Made by a program: the position numbers and the translations under genes. A DNA stretch of 64,000 nucleotides, taken from Nocardioides faecalis. Lineage in GTDB: Bacteria; Actinomycetota; Actinomycetes; Propionibacteriales; Nocardioidaceae. Positions 21,191 through 29,971 of this stretch are shown here, in pieces. The stretch spans positions 1,488,001 through 1,552,000 of the forward strand of contig NZ_CP074406.1 in the NCBI RefSeq assembly GCF_018388425.1, read 5' to 3'. The notes below the pieces were generated by a model. It did no database searches, was not told the origin of the DNA, and was given only the letters and a program-made list of their open reading frames with translations. Positions within the stretch are counted from its first letter, which is position 1. Each line of letters starts with the position of its first letter.

Positions 21191-21574
21191 TAGCCCGCGC
21201 CCTGGAGCAGCCGCGCCAGGTGTGCGGTGTTGGCCGCGGCGGTGCGGGTGGTCGCCGTGGTCTTCTCCGGCTTGGGGTCCAGGTCCTGGTAGTCGATGCC
21301 CTGCATCGCCTCGCCGACCCAGTACGTCGAGCCGTTGCCAGATCGGGGTGGCGATCACCAGGATGTCCGCGGCGAGCACCTTCTCCCGGATCGCCGGCCA
21401 CTCGTCGCCGTCACCCTCATCGGTGCTGACGCCGAAGTGCACGTCGTGGTCGACCACCCGGACCACCTCGCCGCTCACACCATGCTCACCGAGGGCGTCG
21501 AGCACCTCGTGGTCGATCAGCGTCGCGCTCGAGGCCGCGGGCGACTTCTTCAGCGTGCAGGACAGGACCAGCAC
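21178..21574 (-). pseudogene. NADPH-dependent FMN reductase/flavodoxin-fold protein with internal deletion and frameshift
   Basis: The first part (VLVLSCTLKKSPAASSATL to ILVIATPIW, 79 codons) is the N-terminal half of an FMN-reductase-like protein, with the family marks VSTDEGDGDEWPAIREK and ADILVIATPIW. At about 21337 the frame changes and the text resumes with NGSTYWVGEAMQGIDYQDLD and TAAANTAHLARLLQGAGYPPA, then stop: the C-terminal end of the same family. Roughly 65-70 residues that normally lie between these parts are absent. I infer a deletion that also shifted the frame. It begins about 10 bases after the stop of the DUF222 gene and has no ribosome site of its own, so its original start was probably lost too. 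Confidence 0.8.
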
Positions 21575-21582
21575 CGTCAGCG

Positions 21583-22929
21583 TCAGGCGGCGGGGACGAG
21601 GCCGGGGTCAGCCAGCGCGTCGGGCCAGTGGCCGGGTGGGTCGAGGGCCTGGGTGCCGTTCGGGCCGACGTGGAAGAAGTGCCCGTGGGGACTTCGCCAG
21701 AGCAGGTGGCCTGGCATGAGGACGAAGTAGTGCCAGCCGGAGTGGGTCTTGGCGCGGTGGTGTCGCCTGCAGCATGGGAACTCGTTGCAGGGGCAGGTCG
21801 GGCCGCCCTCGGAATGGGGGATGCGGTGGTCGAGGTCGCAGCGCTCGGCGCGGGTGGTGCAGCCGGGGAACCGGCAGGTGGTGTCCCTGAGCTCGACCTG
21901 CTTGCGGTGCCGGGCGGGGATCTCGTACCGGTCGACGGGGTCGCAGTCGGCCAGGTCGATCACCGGCTGCACGGTGATCGAGGTGGCGGTGCGCAGCCAC
22001 TCGCGGATCTGCTCCTTCAGCACCGGGCGCTTGCCGTCGTGCCAGCGGCCCACGGGGTTCGTTTCGCCCAGCATCGTGTCGGTGATGTGGACCGCGATCT
22101 CGGCCTTGCGGCCAGCCGAGCGGACGGTGACCTCGCCGGTCTCAGTGTCGGTGGTGAGCAGATCCAGCTCGAGGTCATTCCGGGCGAGCTCGCCGACGGC
22201 GATGGAGCGACGGACGTCCAAGGAGTCCTCGGAGCCCAGCCGACCGAGGAGCGACGCGCGGCGGGCGACGGCATCGTCGAGATCGGCGGCATCGGCGGCG
22301 TCGAGGAGGCCGCCGATCACGGTGAGGCCATTCTCGTTCGCCTCACCGACGTCGAAGTGCCGATGGTCGGAGGCTTCCTTGCGACGGTCCTCAGCGGCCT
22401 CCGGGTCATGTCTGAGGATCGCGGTCGCGACGATCCGCTCGAGCTCCGCCCAGCCGACGCGACCTGCCCTCGATGCGACCTGGCGGTCCACGAACGCCGC
22501 AGCCTCTGCGTTCAATCCGTGGGTCAGGTCGGCGACCCGCTCGGCACGCCACGTGGCGACCTTCCCGGCCATCACCTGGGCGTAGAGGAGAGGCAGCCGC
22601 CAGGCACACTCCACGATTCGACCCACGTAGGCGCGGCCACCGTCGGGCGAGCGCTGCAGGACCGCGATGAGCTCCATCAGGTTGAACTCGCTGACCAGCG
22701 GTGCGCCAGCTCCGGCGATCGGCACGCCCGTGTCCAGGTAGCCCTCACGCACGGTCGCGGCGTGCTCGGGAGCATCGACGACGTTCTGATCGGCCCACGC
22801 GACGATCGCTGCCCACTCGTCGATCATCAGGGCGGCGCGACGTCGAACGCCGGCGTCGAGGACGTTGAGCAGCTCGGCGACCGGGCGGCCGTCGTGCTCC
22901 GCGGCTGCGGTGCTGCTCTTGCGATCCAT
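21583..22929 (-). CDS. DUF222 / HNH endonuclease-like protein (13E12 repeat family)
   Basis: 448 residues. DUF222 domain at about 20-330 (VADLTHGLNAEAAAFVDRQVASRAGRVGW and related helices). The C-terminal HNH module has CRFPGCTTRAERCDLDHRIPHSEGG and CNEFPCCRRHHRAKTHSGWHY. Unlike the copy at 7984-9261, the DH, Asn and HH positions are all present, so this one could be an active nuclease. The role of the family is unknown; members are multicopy and sometimes mobile. No LexA box is seen upstream; instead GGTCCGA occurs three times (22949, 22965, 22989). It sits directly beside a broken FMN-reductase gene. Confidence 0.9.
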   Translation of the reverse strand: MDRKSSTAAAEHDGRPVAELLNVLDAGVRRRAALMIDEWAAIVAWADQNVVDAPEHAATVREGYLDTGVPIAGAGAPLVSEFNLMELIAVLQRSPDGGRAYVGRIVECAWRLPLLYAQVMAGKVATWRAERVADLTHGLNAEAAAFVDRQVASRAGRVGWAELERIVATAILRHDPEAAEDRRKEASDHRHFDVGEANENGLTVIGGLLDAADAADLDDAVARRASLLGRLGSEDSLDVRRSIAVGELARNDLELDLLTTDTETGEVTVRSAGRKAEIAVHITDTMLGETNPVGRWHDGKRPVLKEQIREWLRTATSITVQPVIDLADCDPVDRYEIPARHRKQVELRDTTCRFPGCTTRAERCDLDHRIPHSEGGPTCPCNEFPCCRRHHRAKTHSGWHYFVLMPGHLLWRSPHGHFFHVGPNGTQALDPPGHWPDALADPGLVPAA

Positions 22930-23000
22930 GACTGGATTCTTCTCCAGGGGTCCGACACAACCTCGGTCCGACGAGCCGGTCGGGCTGCGGTCCGATGCAA

Positions 23001-24839
23001 TCAGTCGGACTCCTGCTTCGCCTGCCGCTCGAGCAGGTCCCGGGCGCGCTCGCTTCCGTCCTCGGCGTCCAGTGCCCTGCGGAAGCTGTCCATCTTCTCC
23101 GCCCCGGCGGGGAAGGGCGGCAGGAGCGGCACGTCGGGATCGACGATCGCCTCGATCACGACGGGTCGGCCGGCCGTGAAGGCGTGGGCCCAGGCGTCGT
23201 CGACGTCGGCGGGGGAGTCGATGCGGATGCCGCCGAGCCCGAGCAGCTCGGCGTAGCGCGCGTAGGGGAAGTCCGGCAGCGACTGGCTCACGTCGTACCT
23301 CGGGTCGCCCTCGGTCTCGCGCTGCTCCCAGGTGACCTCGGCCAGGTCGTTGTTGTGCAGCACCAGGACGACGAAGTGGGGGTCGGCCCAGTCCTGCCAG
23401 CGGGAGGCGAGCGTGACGAGCTCGGCGATCCCGTTCATCTGCATCGCGCCGTCACCGACCAGCGCGACCACCGGCCGGTCGGGGGCGGCGAGCTTGGCGG
23501 CCAGGCCGTAGGGCAGCCCGGAGCCCATCGACGCCAGCGTGGAGGACAGGTGCGCCGGCACGCCGGGCGGCAGCCGCAGGTGCCGGGCGTACCAGTAGAC
23601 GACCGACCCCACGTCCACGCTCACCTGCGCGGTCTCGGGCAGGTGCGCGGAGAGCGCCCGGACCACCCGTTCCGGGTTGAGCGGTACGGCGCCCAGCGCG
23701 GCCCGCTCCTCGGCGATCCGCTGCCACCGTTCGACCTCGCCGGCGACCTGGTCGCGCCAACCGGTGTCCGTGCGCTCGGTCAGCAGCGGCAGCAGCGCCG
23801 AGAGCGTCTCGTCGGCGTCCCCGACGAGACCGACCTCGACGGGGTAGCGGTTGCCGAGGTGGCGGCCGTCGAGGTCGACCTGCACCGCGCGTGCCTGCCC
23901 GGGCGCGGGATAGAACTCCGTCCAGGGGTCGTTGGTGCCGACCATCAGCAGCGTGTCGCAGTGCTGCATCAGCCAGGCTGAGGCGGTCGTGCCGAGGTGA
24001 CCCATCACCCCGCAGCTGGTCGGCAGCGTCTCGTCCCACCACGGCTTGCCCAGCAGGCTGGTGGTCACCCCCGCACCCAGCCGCTCCGCGACCGCCCGGA
24101 CCGTCGCGCCGGCGTCCCGGGCGCCCTGGCCGACCAGCAGCGCCACCCGCTCCCCGGCGTTGAGGACCTCCGCGGCGTCGGCGAGGTCGTCGTCGGCGGG
24201 CAGCACACGCGGCGGACGCCACTGCGGTGCGGTCGGCACGACGCCGTGCTCGTGCGGCGGCACGGCCGGCGCCGGCTGCGTCTGCACGTCGTGCGGCAGC
24301 ACCACGACGCAGGGGGACCGGGTGGCGAGGGCGGTGCGGAACGCGCGGTCCAGCACCATCCCCGCCTGCTCGGGGGCGAGCACAACCTGCACGTACTGCG
24401 CGGCCACGTCGCTGAACAGCGCGGTCAGGTCGAGCTCCTGCTGGTACTCCGCGCCCAGGGCGGTGGTGGGTTGCTGGCCCACGACGGCCACCACGGGCTG
24501 GTGGTCGAGCTTGGCGTCGTACAGGCCGTTGAGCAGGTGCACGGCGCCCGGTCCCTGGGTGCTGAGCATGACGCCCACGCCGCCGGTGTACTTGGCGTGG
24601 CCGGTCGCCATCAACGCGGCGCTCTCCTCGTGCCGTGCCTGCACGAAGGCCGGGTCGCCCGCGGCCCGGCGCAGGGCGCCCATCACGGGGTTGATGCCGT
24701 CGCCGGAGTAGCCGAAGACCCGCGGCACGCCCCACGCCCGGAACCGCTCGACGACGAGGTCGGCCACCAGCCGCTGCCCGTCGGGGACGGCCGCTGCGGC
24801 CTGCTCGTCGGAACCGGTCCCGGGCTCGTGCGTCGCCAT
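23001..24839 (-). CDS. Thiamine pyrophosphate-dependent enzyme (pyruvate oxidase/dehydrogenase PoxB-like)
   Basis: 612 residues with the three-domain layout of the POX family. The N-terminal Pyr domain has FGYSGDGINPVMGAL and ARHEESAALMATGHAKYTG, which includes the ThDP-activating Glu. The central domain has a nucleotide-like fold (GERVALLVGQGARDAGATVRAVAERLG). The C-terminal PP domain has the cofactor motif GDGAMQMNGIAELVTLASRW and LHNNDLAEVTWEQRE. It decarboxylates a 2-keto acid, likely pyruvate. Whether it passes electrons to quinone or oxygen is unclear, since no membrane-binding C-terminal helix like that of E. coli PoxB is obvious. A GTCCGA/TCGGAC stem overlaps its stop and may aid termination. 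Confidence 0.9.
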   Translation of the reverse strand: MATHEPGTGSDEQAAAAVPDGQRLVADLVVERFRAWGVPRVFGYSGDGINPVMGALRRAAGDPAFVQARHEESAALMATGHAKYTGGVGVMLSTQGPGAVHLLNGLYDAKLDHQPVVAVVGQQPTTALGAEYQQELDLTALFSDVAAQYVQVVLAPEQAGMVLDRAFRTALATRSPCVVVLPHDVQTQPAPAVPPHEHGVVPTAPQWRPPRVLPADDDLADAAEVLNAGERVALLVGQGARDAGATVRAVAERLGAGVTTSLLGKPWWDETLPTSCGVMGHLGTTASAWLMQHCDTLLMVGTNDPWTEFYPAPGQARAVQVDLDGRHLGNRYPVEVGLVGDADETLSALLPLLTERTDTGWRDQVAGEVERWQRIAEERAALGAVPLNPERVVRALSAHLPETAQVSVDVGSVVYWYARHLRLPPGVPAHLSSTLASMGSGLPYGLAAKLAAPDRPVVALVGDGAMQMNGIAELVTLASRWQDWADPHFVVLVLHNNDLAEVTWEQRETEGDPRYDVSQSLPDFPYARYAELLGLGGIRIDSPADVDDAWAHAFTAGRPVVIEAIVDPDVPLLPPFPAGAEKMDSFRRALDAEDGSERARDLLERQAKQESD

Positions 24840-24917
24840 CGCTCCCCCTCTGCTGCATCGCGCCGGCCCTGGCGGTACCCGGGCATCCGGGGCGCATCCG
24901 AGCAGCGAGGCGCCCGG

Positions 24918-25682
24918 TCAGCGGTCGGCGTGTTTCCCGGCGCTCTCGCCGCGGCCGCGGTGCGGGTCCGAGGGGTCCGGCTCGGCCGCCGCAGCCCGCA
25001 GCCGCCTCTGGAACCGGAAGAGGGCCACGCCGACGAGGACGAGCAGGACGCTCAGCACGCGACCGGCCCACAGCGCCCCCTGGTGCGCCTCCTCCTGCCC
25101 GCGCACCCCGAGCAGGAGCAGCACGATGGGAAGGAGCCGGGCTCGACCCTCCTCGGAGGGGAGGGCGAGCGCCGTGGCGGTGGCCCACGCGACCGTGACC
25201 AGCAACAACAGGCTCCACAGCACGGCGTCCCGGGCGTCGACGTCGCCGCCGAGCGCGGCGCGACCACGGCGAACCAGGGTCACCGCCGGCGCCAGCAGCA
25301 ACCGGACCAGCAGCACCCCCAGCAGGAAGGCCGCGAAGCCGAGCAGCAGCACGAACGGGACGACGAGGAACCACGACCGATCGGGGATCTCGCCGTCGCG
25401 CAACGTCGCGGGGAACATGAGGAACCCGATCGCGAGCTCGGCCAGCAGCGCGCCGAACCCGCCCAGCATGGCGCCGCCCATGGCCGTGCGTCGTACGTCG
25501 AGGGCCTCGACGGACAGGTGCAGCACCCAGCCGAGCATCACGTGGGCGCCCAGCACCAGCAGCATCGGCACGTCGAAGTCGACGTCGCGGGAGCGGGTCA
25601 GCAGCCAGAACGCCGTCGACGTGGTCGCCACGCAGGCGAACCACGCCAACACCCGGAGCACACGGACCGACACGCGGGCCAC
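24918..25682 (-). CDS. Integral membrane protein of unknown function
   Basis: 254 residues with about six hydrophobic segments: LAWFACVATTSTAFWLL, PMLLVLGAHVMLGWVLHL, GAMLGGFGALLAELAIGFLMF, WFLVVPFVLLLGFAAFLLGVLL, VLWSLLLLVTVAWATATALAL and WAGRVLSVLLVLVGVALF. The C-terminal tail is hydrophilic (SDPHRGRGESAGKHADR). No family recognised. It lies between the ThDP enzyme and the zinc alcohol dehydrogenase, all on the minus strand, but the gaps (78 and 41 bases) do not require an operon. Confidence 0.75.
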   Translation of the reverse strand: MARVSVRVLRVLAWFACVATTSTAFWLLTRSRDVDFDVPMLLVLGAHVMLGWVLHLSVEALDVRRTAMGGAMLGGFGALLAELAIGFLMFPATLRDGEIPDRSWFLVVPFVLLLGFAAFLLGVLLVRLLLAPAVTLVRRGRAALGGDVDARDAVLWSLLLLVTVAWATATALALPSEEGRARLLPIVLLLLGVRGQEEAHQGALWAGRVLSVLLVLVGVALFRFQRRLRAAAAEPDPSDPHRGRGESAGKHADR

Positions 25683-25723
25683 CCTAGGCGGCCCGCGCGC
25701 CGGTCACCGACAGCGGAGGTGCG

Positions 25724-26911
25724 TCAGGGCTTGAAGACGACCTTGACCATCCCGTCCTGCTTCTTCTGGAACTTCTCGTAGGCGGCGGGCGCCTCGCTCA
25801 GCGGCAGGTGGTGGGTGGCGAAGGAGTCGACGCCGAACGGGTCGTCCTCGACCAGCATGGCGAGGAGGTCGTCGGTCCAGGCGCGCACGTTGGCCTGGCC
25901 CATCCGGATCTGCACCTGCTTGTCGAAGAGCTGGAACATCGGGATCGGGTCGAGCGCGCCGCCGTAGACCCCGGAGATCGACACGGTCCCGCCGCGTCGT
26001 ACGGAGTCGAAGGCGGTGTGCAGCGCGGCGAGCCGGTCGATGCCGGCCTTCTTCATCACGGGCTCGGCGATCGCGTCGGGCAGCAGACCGGCGAACTTCT
26101 GCACGGCCTGGGCCCCGGGCGATCCGTGTGCCTCCATGCCCACGGCGTCGATCACGGAGTCCGCGCCGCGGCCCCCGGTGAGCTCGCGGACGGCGGCGGC
26201 CACGCCCTCACCGACACCGACCTCGTTCAGGTCCAGCACCTCCGCGCCGAAGGCCCGGACCCGCTCGAGCCGCTCAGGCACCCGGTCGACCGAGATGACC
26301 CGGTGCCCGGCACGCACGCCCATCCGGGCGGCCATGTCACCGATGGGACCGGCGCCGAGCACGAGCAGGGTGCCGCCGTCGGGCACGTCGGCGTACTGCA
26401 GGCCCTGCCACGCGGTCGGCAGCACGTCGGAGAGGAACAGGAACCGGTCGTCTTCGTGCTCGTGGGGCACCTTGATCGGCAGGAAGTTGCCGAAGGGCAC
26501 CCGCAGGTACTCCGCCTGCCCACCCGGCACCTGGCCGTAGAGCTTGGAGTAGCCGAAGAAGCTGGCGCCCGTGCCGTGCTCGTGGTTCTGCGTGGTCTCG
26601 CACTGGCTGTAGAGCTTCTGGTCGCACATCCAGCAGGAGCCGCAACAGACGTTGAACGGCACCACCACCCGGTCGCCGACGGCGAGCTCGGTGACCTCGC
26701 TGCCCACCTCCACCACGACGCCCATCGGCTCGTGGCCGACGACGTCGCCGGGCTCCATGAACGCACCGAGCGTCTCGTACAGGTGCAGGTCGGAGCCGCA
26801 CAGACCGGTCGAGGTGACCTCGATGATGACGTCGGTCGGCTCCTGGATCCCGGGGTCCGGCACGTCGGTCACCTGCATGTCGTGGTTGCCCTGCCAGGTC
26901 ACTGCCTTCAC
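25724..26911 (-). CDS. Zinc-dependent alcohol dehydrogenase (formaldehyde dehydrogenase-like)
   Basis: 395 residues, medium-chain dehydrogenase. Catalytic zinc ligands are visible as C38 (GLCGSDLH) and H60-E61 (VVGHEPMG). Structural zinc ligands are C90, C93, C96 and C104 (VCCGSCWMCDQKLYSQC). The NAD-binding Rossmann motif is LLVLGAGPIGDMAARMG, followed by VISVDRVPERLERVRAFGAEV. The long insertion and the phrase SVIDAVGMEAHGSPGAQAVQKFAG place it in the glutathione-independent formaldehyde dehydrogenase/threonine dehydrogenase-like group often annotated in soil actinobacteria. Substrate uncertain. A GGAGGCGACGTACGTG ribosome region precedes the ATG. Confidence 0.92.
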   Translation of the reverse strand: MKAVTWQGNHDMQVTDVPDPGIQEPTDVIIEVTSTGLCGSDLHLYETLGAFMEPGDVVGHEPMGVVVEVGSEVTELAVGDRVVVPFNVCCGSCWMCDQKLYSQCETTQNHEHGTGASFFGYSKLYGQVPGGQAEYLRVPFGNFLPIKVPHEHEDDRFLFLSDVLPTAWQGLQYADVPDGGTLLVLGAGPIGDMAARMGVRAGHRVISVDRVPERLERVRAFGAEVLDLNEVGVGEGVAAAVRELTGGRGADSVIDAVGMEAHGSPGAQAVQKFAGLLPDAIAEPVMKKAGIDRLAALHTAFDSVRRGGTVSISGVYGGALDPIPMFQLFDKQVQIRMGQANVRAWTDDLLAMLVEDDPFGVDSFATHHLPLSEAPAAYEKFQKKQDGMVKVVFKP

Positions 26912-26983
26912 GTACGTCGCCTCCTCGTCTGAGTTCTGCTGACGGGGACGGCGGTACCCGGGCCACCGGCGGGCAACCAGGGG

Positions 26984-27352
26984 TCACGGCGCGCCGCGCG
27001 GCTCCTCGTGCCCGGCGGGGGCGTCGGCGAGGTCGTCGACGACGAGGAGGTCGTCGCGCACCTGGCCGGCGCGCAGGGACGCCCGGCCGAGCATGTGGTT
27101 GGCCACCGGCGTGGTGAGCAGCTGGAACACCCCGACCAACGTCAACAGCCCGATCACGTCGGCCTCGCGCGCCCGGAGCGCCAGCCCCATCAGCACCAGG
27201 ACCAGCCCGAGGGACTGCGGCTTGGTCGCGGCGTGCATCCGGCTGAGCAGGTCGGGCAGGCGCAGCACGCCGATCGCGGCGATCATCGCCAGCGTCGCGC
27301 CGAGCAGGAAGCAGATGGCGGCGAGCGTGTCCGCCACTCCGGCCCAGGTCAC
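26984..27352 (-). CDS. mrpG: Na+/H+ antiporter subunit G (MrpG)
   Basis: 122 residues, three transmembrane helices (ADTLAAICFLLGATLAMIAAIGVL, SLGLVLVLMGLALRA, VIGLLTLVGVFQLLTTPVANHMLG), with the conserved RLPDLLSRMHAATKPQSLG loop of MrpG/PhaG. Last gene of the Mrp operon; its GTG overlaps the mrpF stop. It has a hydrophilic Asp-rich tail. All seven subunits are needed for the complex in studied bacteria. Confidence 0.93.
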   Translation of the reverse strand: MTWAGVADTLAAICFLLGATLAMIAAIGVLRLPDLLSRMHAATKPQSLGLVLVLMGLALRAREADVIGLLTLVGVFQLLTTPVANHMLGRASLRAGQVRDDLLVVDDLADAPAGHEEPRGAP

Positions 27353-27627
27353 GACCGCTCCGCCTCGATGTCGTCGCTGCCCTTGGTGAACCGGGCGACG
27401 CTGACCGAGCCGACGAACCCGAGCAGGGTGAGCACGAGCAGGATCGGCACGGTGAAGGTGTGCCGGTTGATCGCGGCCTCGATCGCCAGCCCGCAGATCG
27501 CGATCGCGACGAACACGTCGAGCGCGACCGCCCGGTCCAACATGGTGGGGCCGATCGTCATCCGGGCCACCGTCGCCACGGCGGCGACGGCCAGCATCGC
27601 CACCGAGATCGCCAGCACGATGCTCAT
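27349..27627 (-). CDS. mrpF: Na+/H+ antiporter subunit F (MrpF)
   Basis: 92 residues with three helices (VLAISVAMLAVAAVATVARM, VALDVFVAIAICGLAIEAA, VPILLVLTLLGFVGSVSVARF) and the family motif GPTMLDRAVALDVFV. ATGA overlap with mrpE upstream and GTGA overlap with mrpG downstream. Small membrane subunit of the Mrp complex. Confidence 0.93.
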   Translation of the reverse strand: MSIVLAISVAMLAVAAVATVARMTIGPTMLDRAVALDVFVAIAICGLAIEAAINRHTFTVPILLVLTLLGFVGSVSVARFTKGSDDIEAERS

Positions 27628-28271
27628 CGGTGCGCTCCTTCGGTCGGTTCGGGGGCCTCGGTCGGGTCGCCGGGCCGGTCGCCGGGCCTGTCGTCGAGGT
27701 GGTCGGTGTGCCGGCCCAGGGCGCGCACGACCCGCGCCTCCTGGGCGAGCACGCTGCGCCGGAACCGTTCGGCCCCGGCCTCGTCGCCGACCTCGAGGAC
27801 GTGCAGGAACAGGGTGTGCGTGGAGCGCCGGGCCTCGACCACGATGCTGCCCGGGATCAGGCTGGTCATCTCCGCGACGACGGTGAGCACGAAGTCCGAG
27901 GGGGTGCGCAGGTTGACCTCGACGATGCCGTTGCGCAGCGGCCGCTGGGGTCGCAGCACCACCCACGCCACCTGCACGCTGGCTCGGACCACGTCGAAGA
28001 CGAACCGCCCGACGAGCACCAGCAGCGCGACCGGCCGGACCCGGACGTCGACGTGCAGCGGCGGCAGCGGGAACACCAGGCAGGCGATGGTCGCCACGAC
28101 CAGCCCGCCGAGCACGGTGAGGGGCGAGATGTCGCGCCACAGCACGACCCACACCACCGTGAGCCACAGCAGCATCGGCCACTGCAGGGCGCCGTACCGC
28201 TGGGGAGGGCGGCCCGTCGTCTGGTCCTGCGCCTGCGTCTCGGCGCCGCCGACGGGGGTGGGGGCGCTCAT
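27624..28271 (-). CDS. mrpE: Na+/H+ antiporter subunit E (MrpE)
   Basis: 215 residues. Membrane part LLWLTVVWVVLWRDISPLTVLGGLVVATIACLVFPLPPL, then a cytoplasmic domain with the MrpE signature GIVEVNLRTPSDFVLTVVAEMTSLIPGS and the strand-rich HTLFLHVLEV. The tail is longer than usual, with repeated Asp/Arg/Pro (DDRPGDRPGDPTEAPEPTEG). Overlaps the mrpD stop (ATGA). Confidence 0.93.
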   Translation of the reverse strand: MSAPTPVGGAETQAQDQTTGRPPQRYGALQWPMLLWLTVVWVVLWRDISPLTVLGGLVVATIACLVFPLPPLHVDVRVRPVALLVLVGRFVFDVVRASVQVAWVVLRPQRPLRNGIVEVNLRTPSDFVLTVVAEMTSLIPGSIVVEARRSTHTLFLHVLEVGDEAGAERFRRSVLAQEARVVRALGRHTDHLDDRPGDRPGDPTEAPEPTEGAHR

Positions 28272-29971
28272 CGCTCGCCCCCGTCCAGCACCGCTTCGAG
28301 GTACGGCGTCCGTTCGATCAGGTCCGCGGCGGCGGCGTCGGTGAACGCGAACAGCGGCCCGGCGACGAGGGTGAACAGGAGGCTGACGGCCACCACGCCC
28401 GCGGTGGGCACCACCATGCCGGTGGGCAGCCGTTCGGGCAGCGCACCGTCACGCAGCAGCTGGTAGAGGTCACGCTCGGGTGCCTCGTCGTCCCGCACCC
28501 GCCGGGCCTCCTCCAGGTCGCGCGGCGCGTAGGCGGTGCCGCCGACGTGCACGTGGCCGCGGTGCTGGACCGTCCCGAGCGCGCCGGTGTCGGTGTCGGG
28601 GGCGTCCCCGGGGCTGGGCAGGTCCTGCGCGGTCTCGTGGGCCTGCTCGGGGGTGCGCCAGAAGGCGATCGCCCACGTCTTCGCGATCGCGTAGAGGGTG
28701 AGCAGGCTGGTCACCGTGCCACCGGCGACCAGCACCAGCGCGAGGGGGGTGCCGTCGTCGAGGCCGGCCTGCAGCAACCCGACCTTGCCGAGGAAGCCGG
28801 ACAACGGTGGGATGCCGGCCAGGTTCATCGCCGGCACGAAGAACAACAGCCCTAGCAGCGGCGCCAGGCGGGCCAGCCCGCCGAGGCGCACCAGCGAGGT
28901 CGAGCCGGCGCGGCGCTCGATGAGCCCGACCACCAGGAACAGCGCGGTCTGGATCGTGATGTGGTGCGCGACGTAGAAGATCGCGCCGGAGACACCGGCC
29001 TCGGTGGCGAGTGCGATGCCGAAGATCATGTAGCCGATGTGGCTGACCAGGGTGAAGGACAGCATGCGCTTGATGTCCGACTGCGCCACGGCGCCGAGGA
29101 TGCCCACGACCATCGTCACCAGCGCGGCCCACAGCAGCAGGTCCGACAGCGGGCTGTGTGGGAACAGCAGCGTCTGCACGCGCAGGATCGCGTAGACGCC
29201 CACCTTGGTGAGCAGGCCGGCGAACACGGCGGTGACGGGCGCCGGTGCGGTCGGATAGCTGTCCGGCAGCCACAGGGAGAGCGGGAAGACGGCCGCCTTG
29301 ATCGAGAAGGTCACCAGCAGCATCAGCTGCAGGGTCAGGCTGACGCCGTCGGGCAGCTCCTCGATCCGCTGCGCCAGCTGGGCGAGGTTGAGGGTGCCGG
29401 TGGCGGCGTACACGGCGGCGATCGAGATCAGGAACAGCGCCGAGGACACCATGTTCACGACCACGTAGATGGTGCCGGCCAGGATCCGTGGCGCGGTGCC
29501 GCCCAGCGTCAGCAGCACGTAGCTGGCGAAGAGCAGCATCTCGAAGCTGACGAACAGGTTGAACAGGTCGCCGGCCAGGAACGCGTTGGCCACGCCGGCG
29601 GTCAGCACCAGGAACGTCGGGTGGTAGATCGACACCGGCGCCTCGCGCTCGTCGCCGGTCATGCCCTGGCCGATCGAGTAGGCCAGCACCGCGAGCGTGA
29701 CCAGCGCGGAGACCAGCAGCATCAGGGCCGAGAGCCGGTCGGCGACCAGGCTGATCCCCAGCGGCGGGGTCCAGGCGCCCAGCCAGGCGACCTGAGGGCC
29801 GTAGCGGTCGGCGCGCACGGCCAGCACCACCGCGACCACGACGATCGCGGCCAGCACCAGGAAGCTCACCCAGCGCTGGGCTCGGGGTCGGTGGGACAGC
29901 ATCAGTGCGGCGCCTGCACCGCACAGCGGCACGATGACGGGGGCGGGCACCAGCAGTGTGGTCGCGTCCAT
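28268..29971 (-). CDS. mrpD: Na+/H+ antiporter subunit D (MrpD)
   Basis: 567 residues, proton-pumping-NADH-dehydrogenase-like (Complex I NuoN/NuoM family) membrane subunit. Typical segments: FLVLTAGVANAFLAGDLFNLFVSFEMLLFASYVLL, the Lys/His-bearing KAAVFPLSLWLPDSYPTAPAPVTAVFAGLLTKVG, and DIKRMLSFTLVSHIGYMIFG. About 14 helices, then an extended hydrophilic insert (around 410-470) before the last helix. The ATG at 29971 overlaps the mrpC stop by one base (TGATG); a GTG one codon earlier is also possible. Confidence 0.94.
   Translation of the reverse strand: MDATTLLVPAPVIVPLCGAGAALMLSHRPRAQRWVSFLVLAAIVVVAVVLAVRADRYGPQVAWLGAWTPPLGISLVADRLSALMLLVSALVTLAVLAYSIGQGMTGDEREAPVSIYHPTFLVLTAGVANAFLAGDLFNLFVSFEMLLFASYVLLTLGGTAPRILAGTIYVVVNMVSSALFLISIAAVYAATGTLNLAQLAQRIEELPDGVSLTLQLMLLVTFSIKAAVFPLSLWLPDSYPTAPAPVTAVFAGLLTKVGVYAILRVQTLLFPHSPLSDLLLWAALVTMVVGILGAVAQSDIKRMLSFTLVSHIGYMIFGIALATEAGVSGAIFYVAHHITIQTALFLVVGLIERRAGSTSLVRLGGLARLAPLLGLLFFVPAMNLAGIPPLSGFLGKVGLLQAGLDDGTPLALVLVAGGTVTSLLTLYAIAKTWAIAFWRTPEQAHETAQDLPSPGDAPDTDTGALGTVQHRGHVHVGGTAYAPRDLEEARRVRDDEAPERDLYQLLRDGALPERLPTGMVVPTAGVVAVSLLFTLVAGPLFAFTDAAAADLIERTPYLEAVLDGGER

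Noticed and set aside
22949..23010. Triple GGTCCGA repeat before the second DUF222 gene as an operator
   Set aside because: Spacing is irregular (16 and 24 bases), one copy pairs with TCGGAC at the ThDP gene's end and may be part of a terminator; there is no support for a regulator site.
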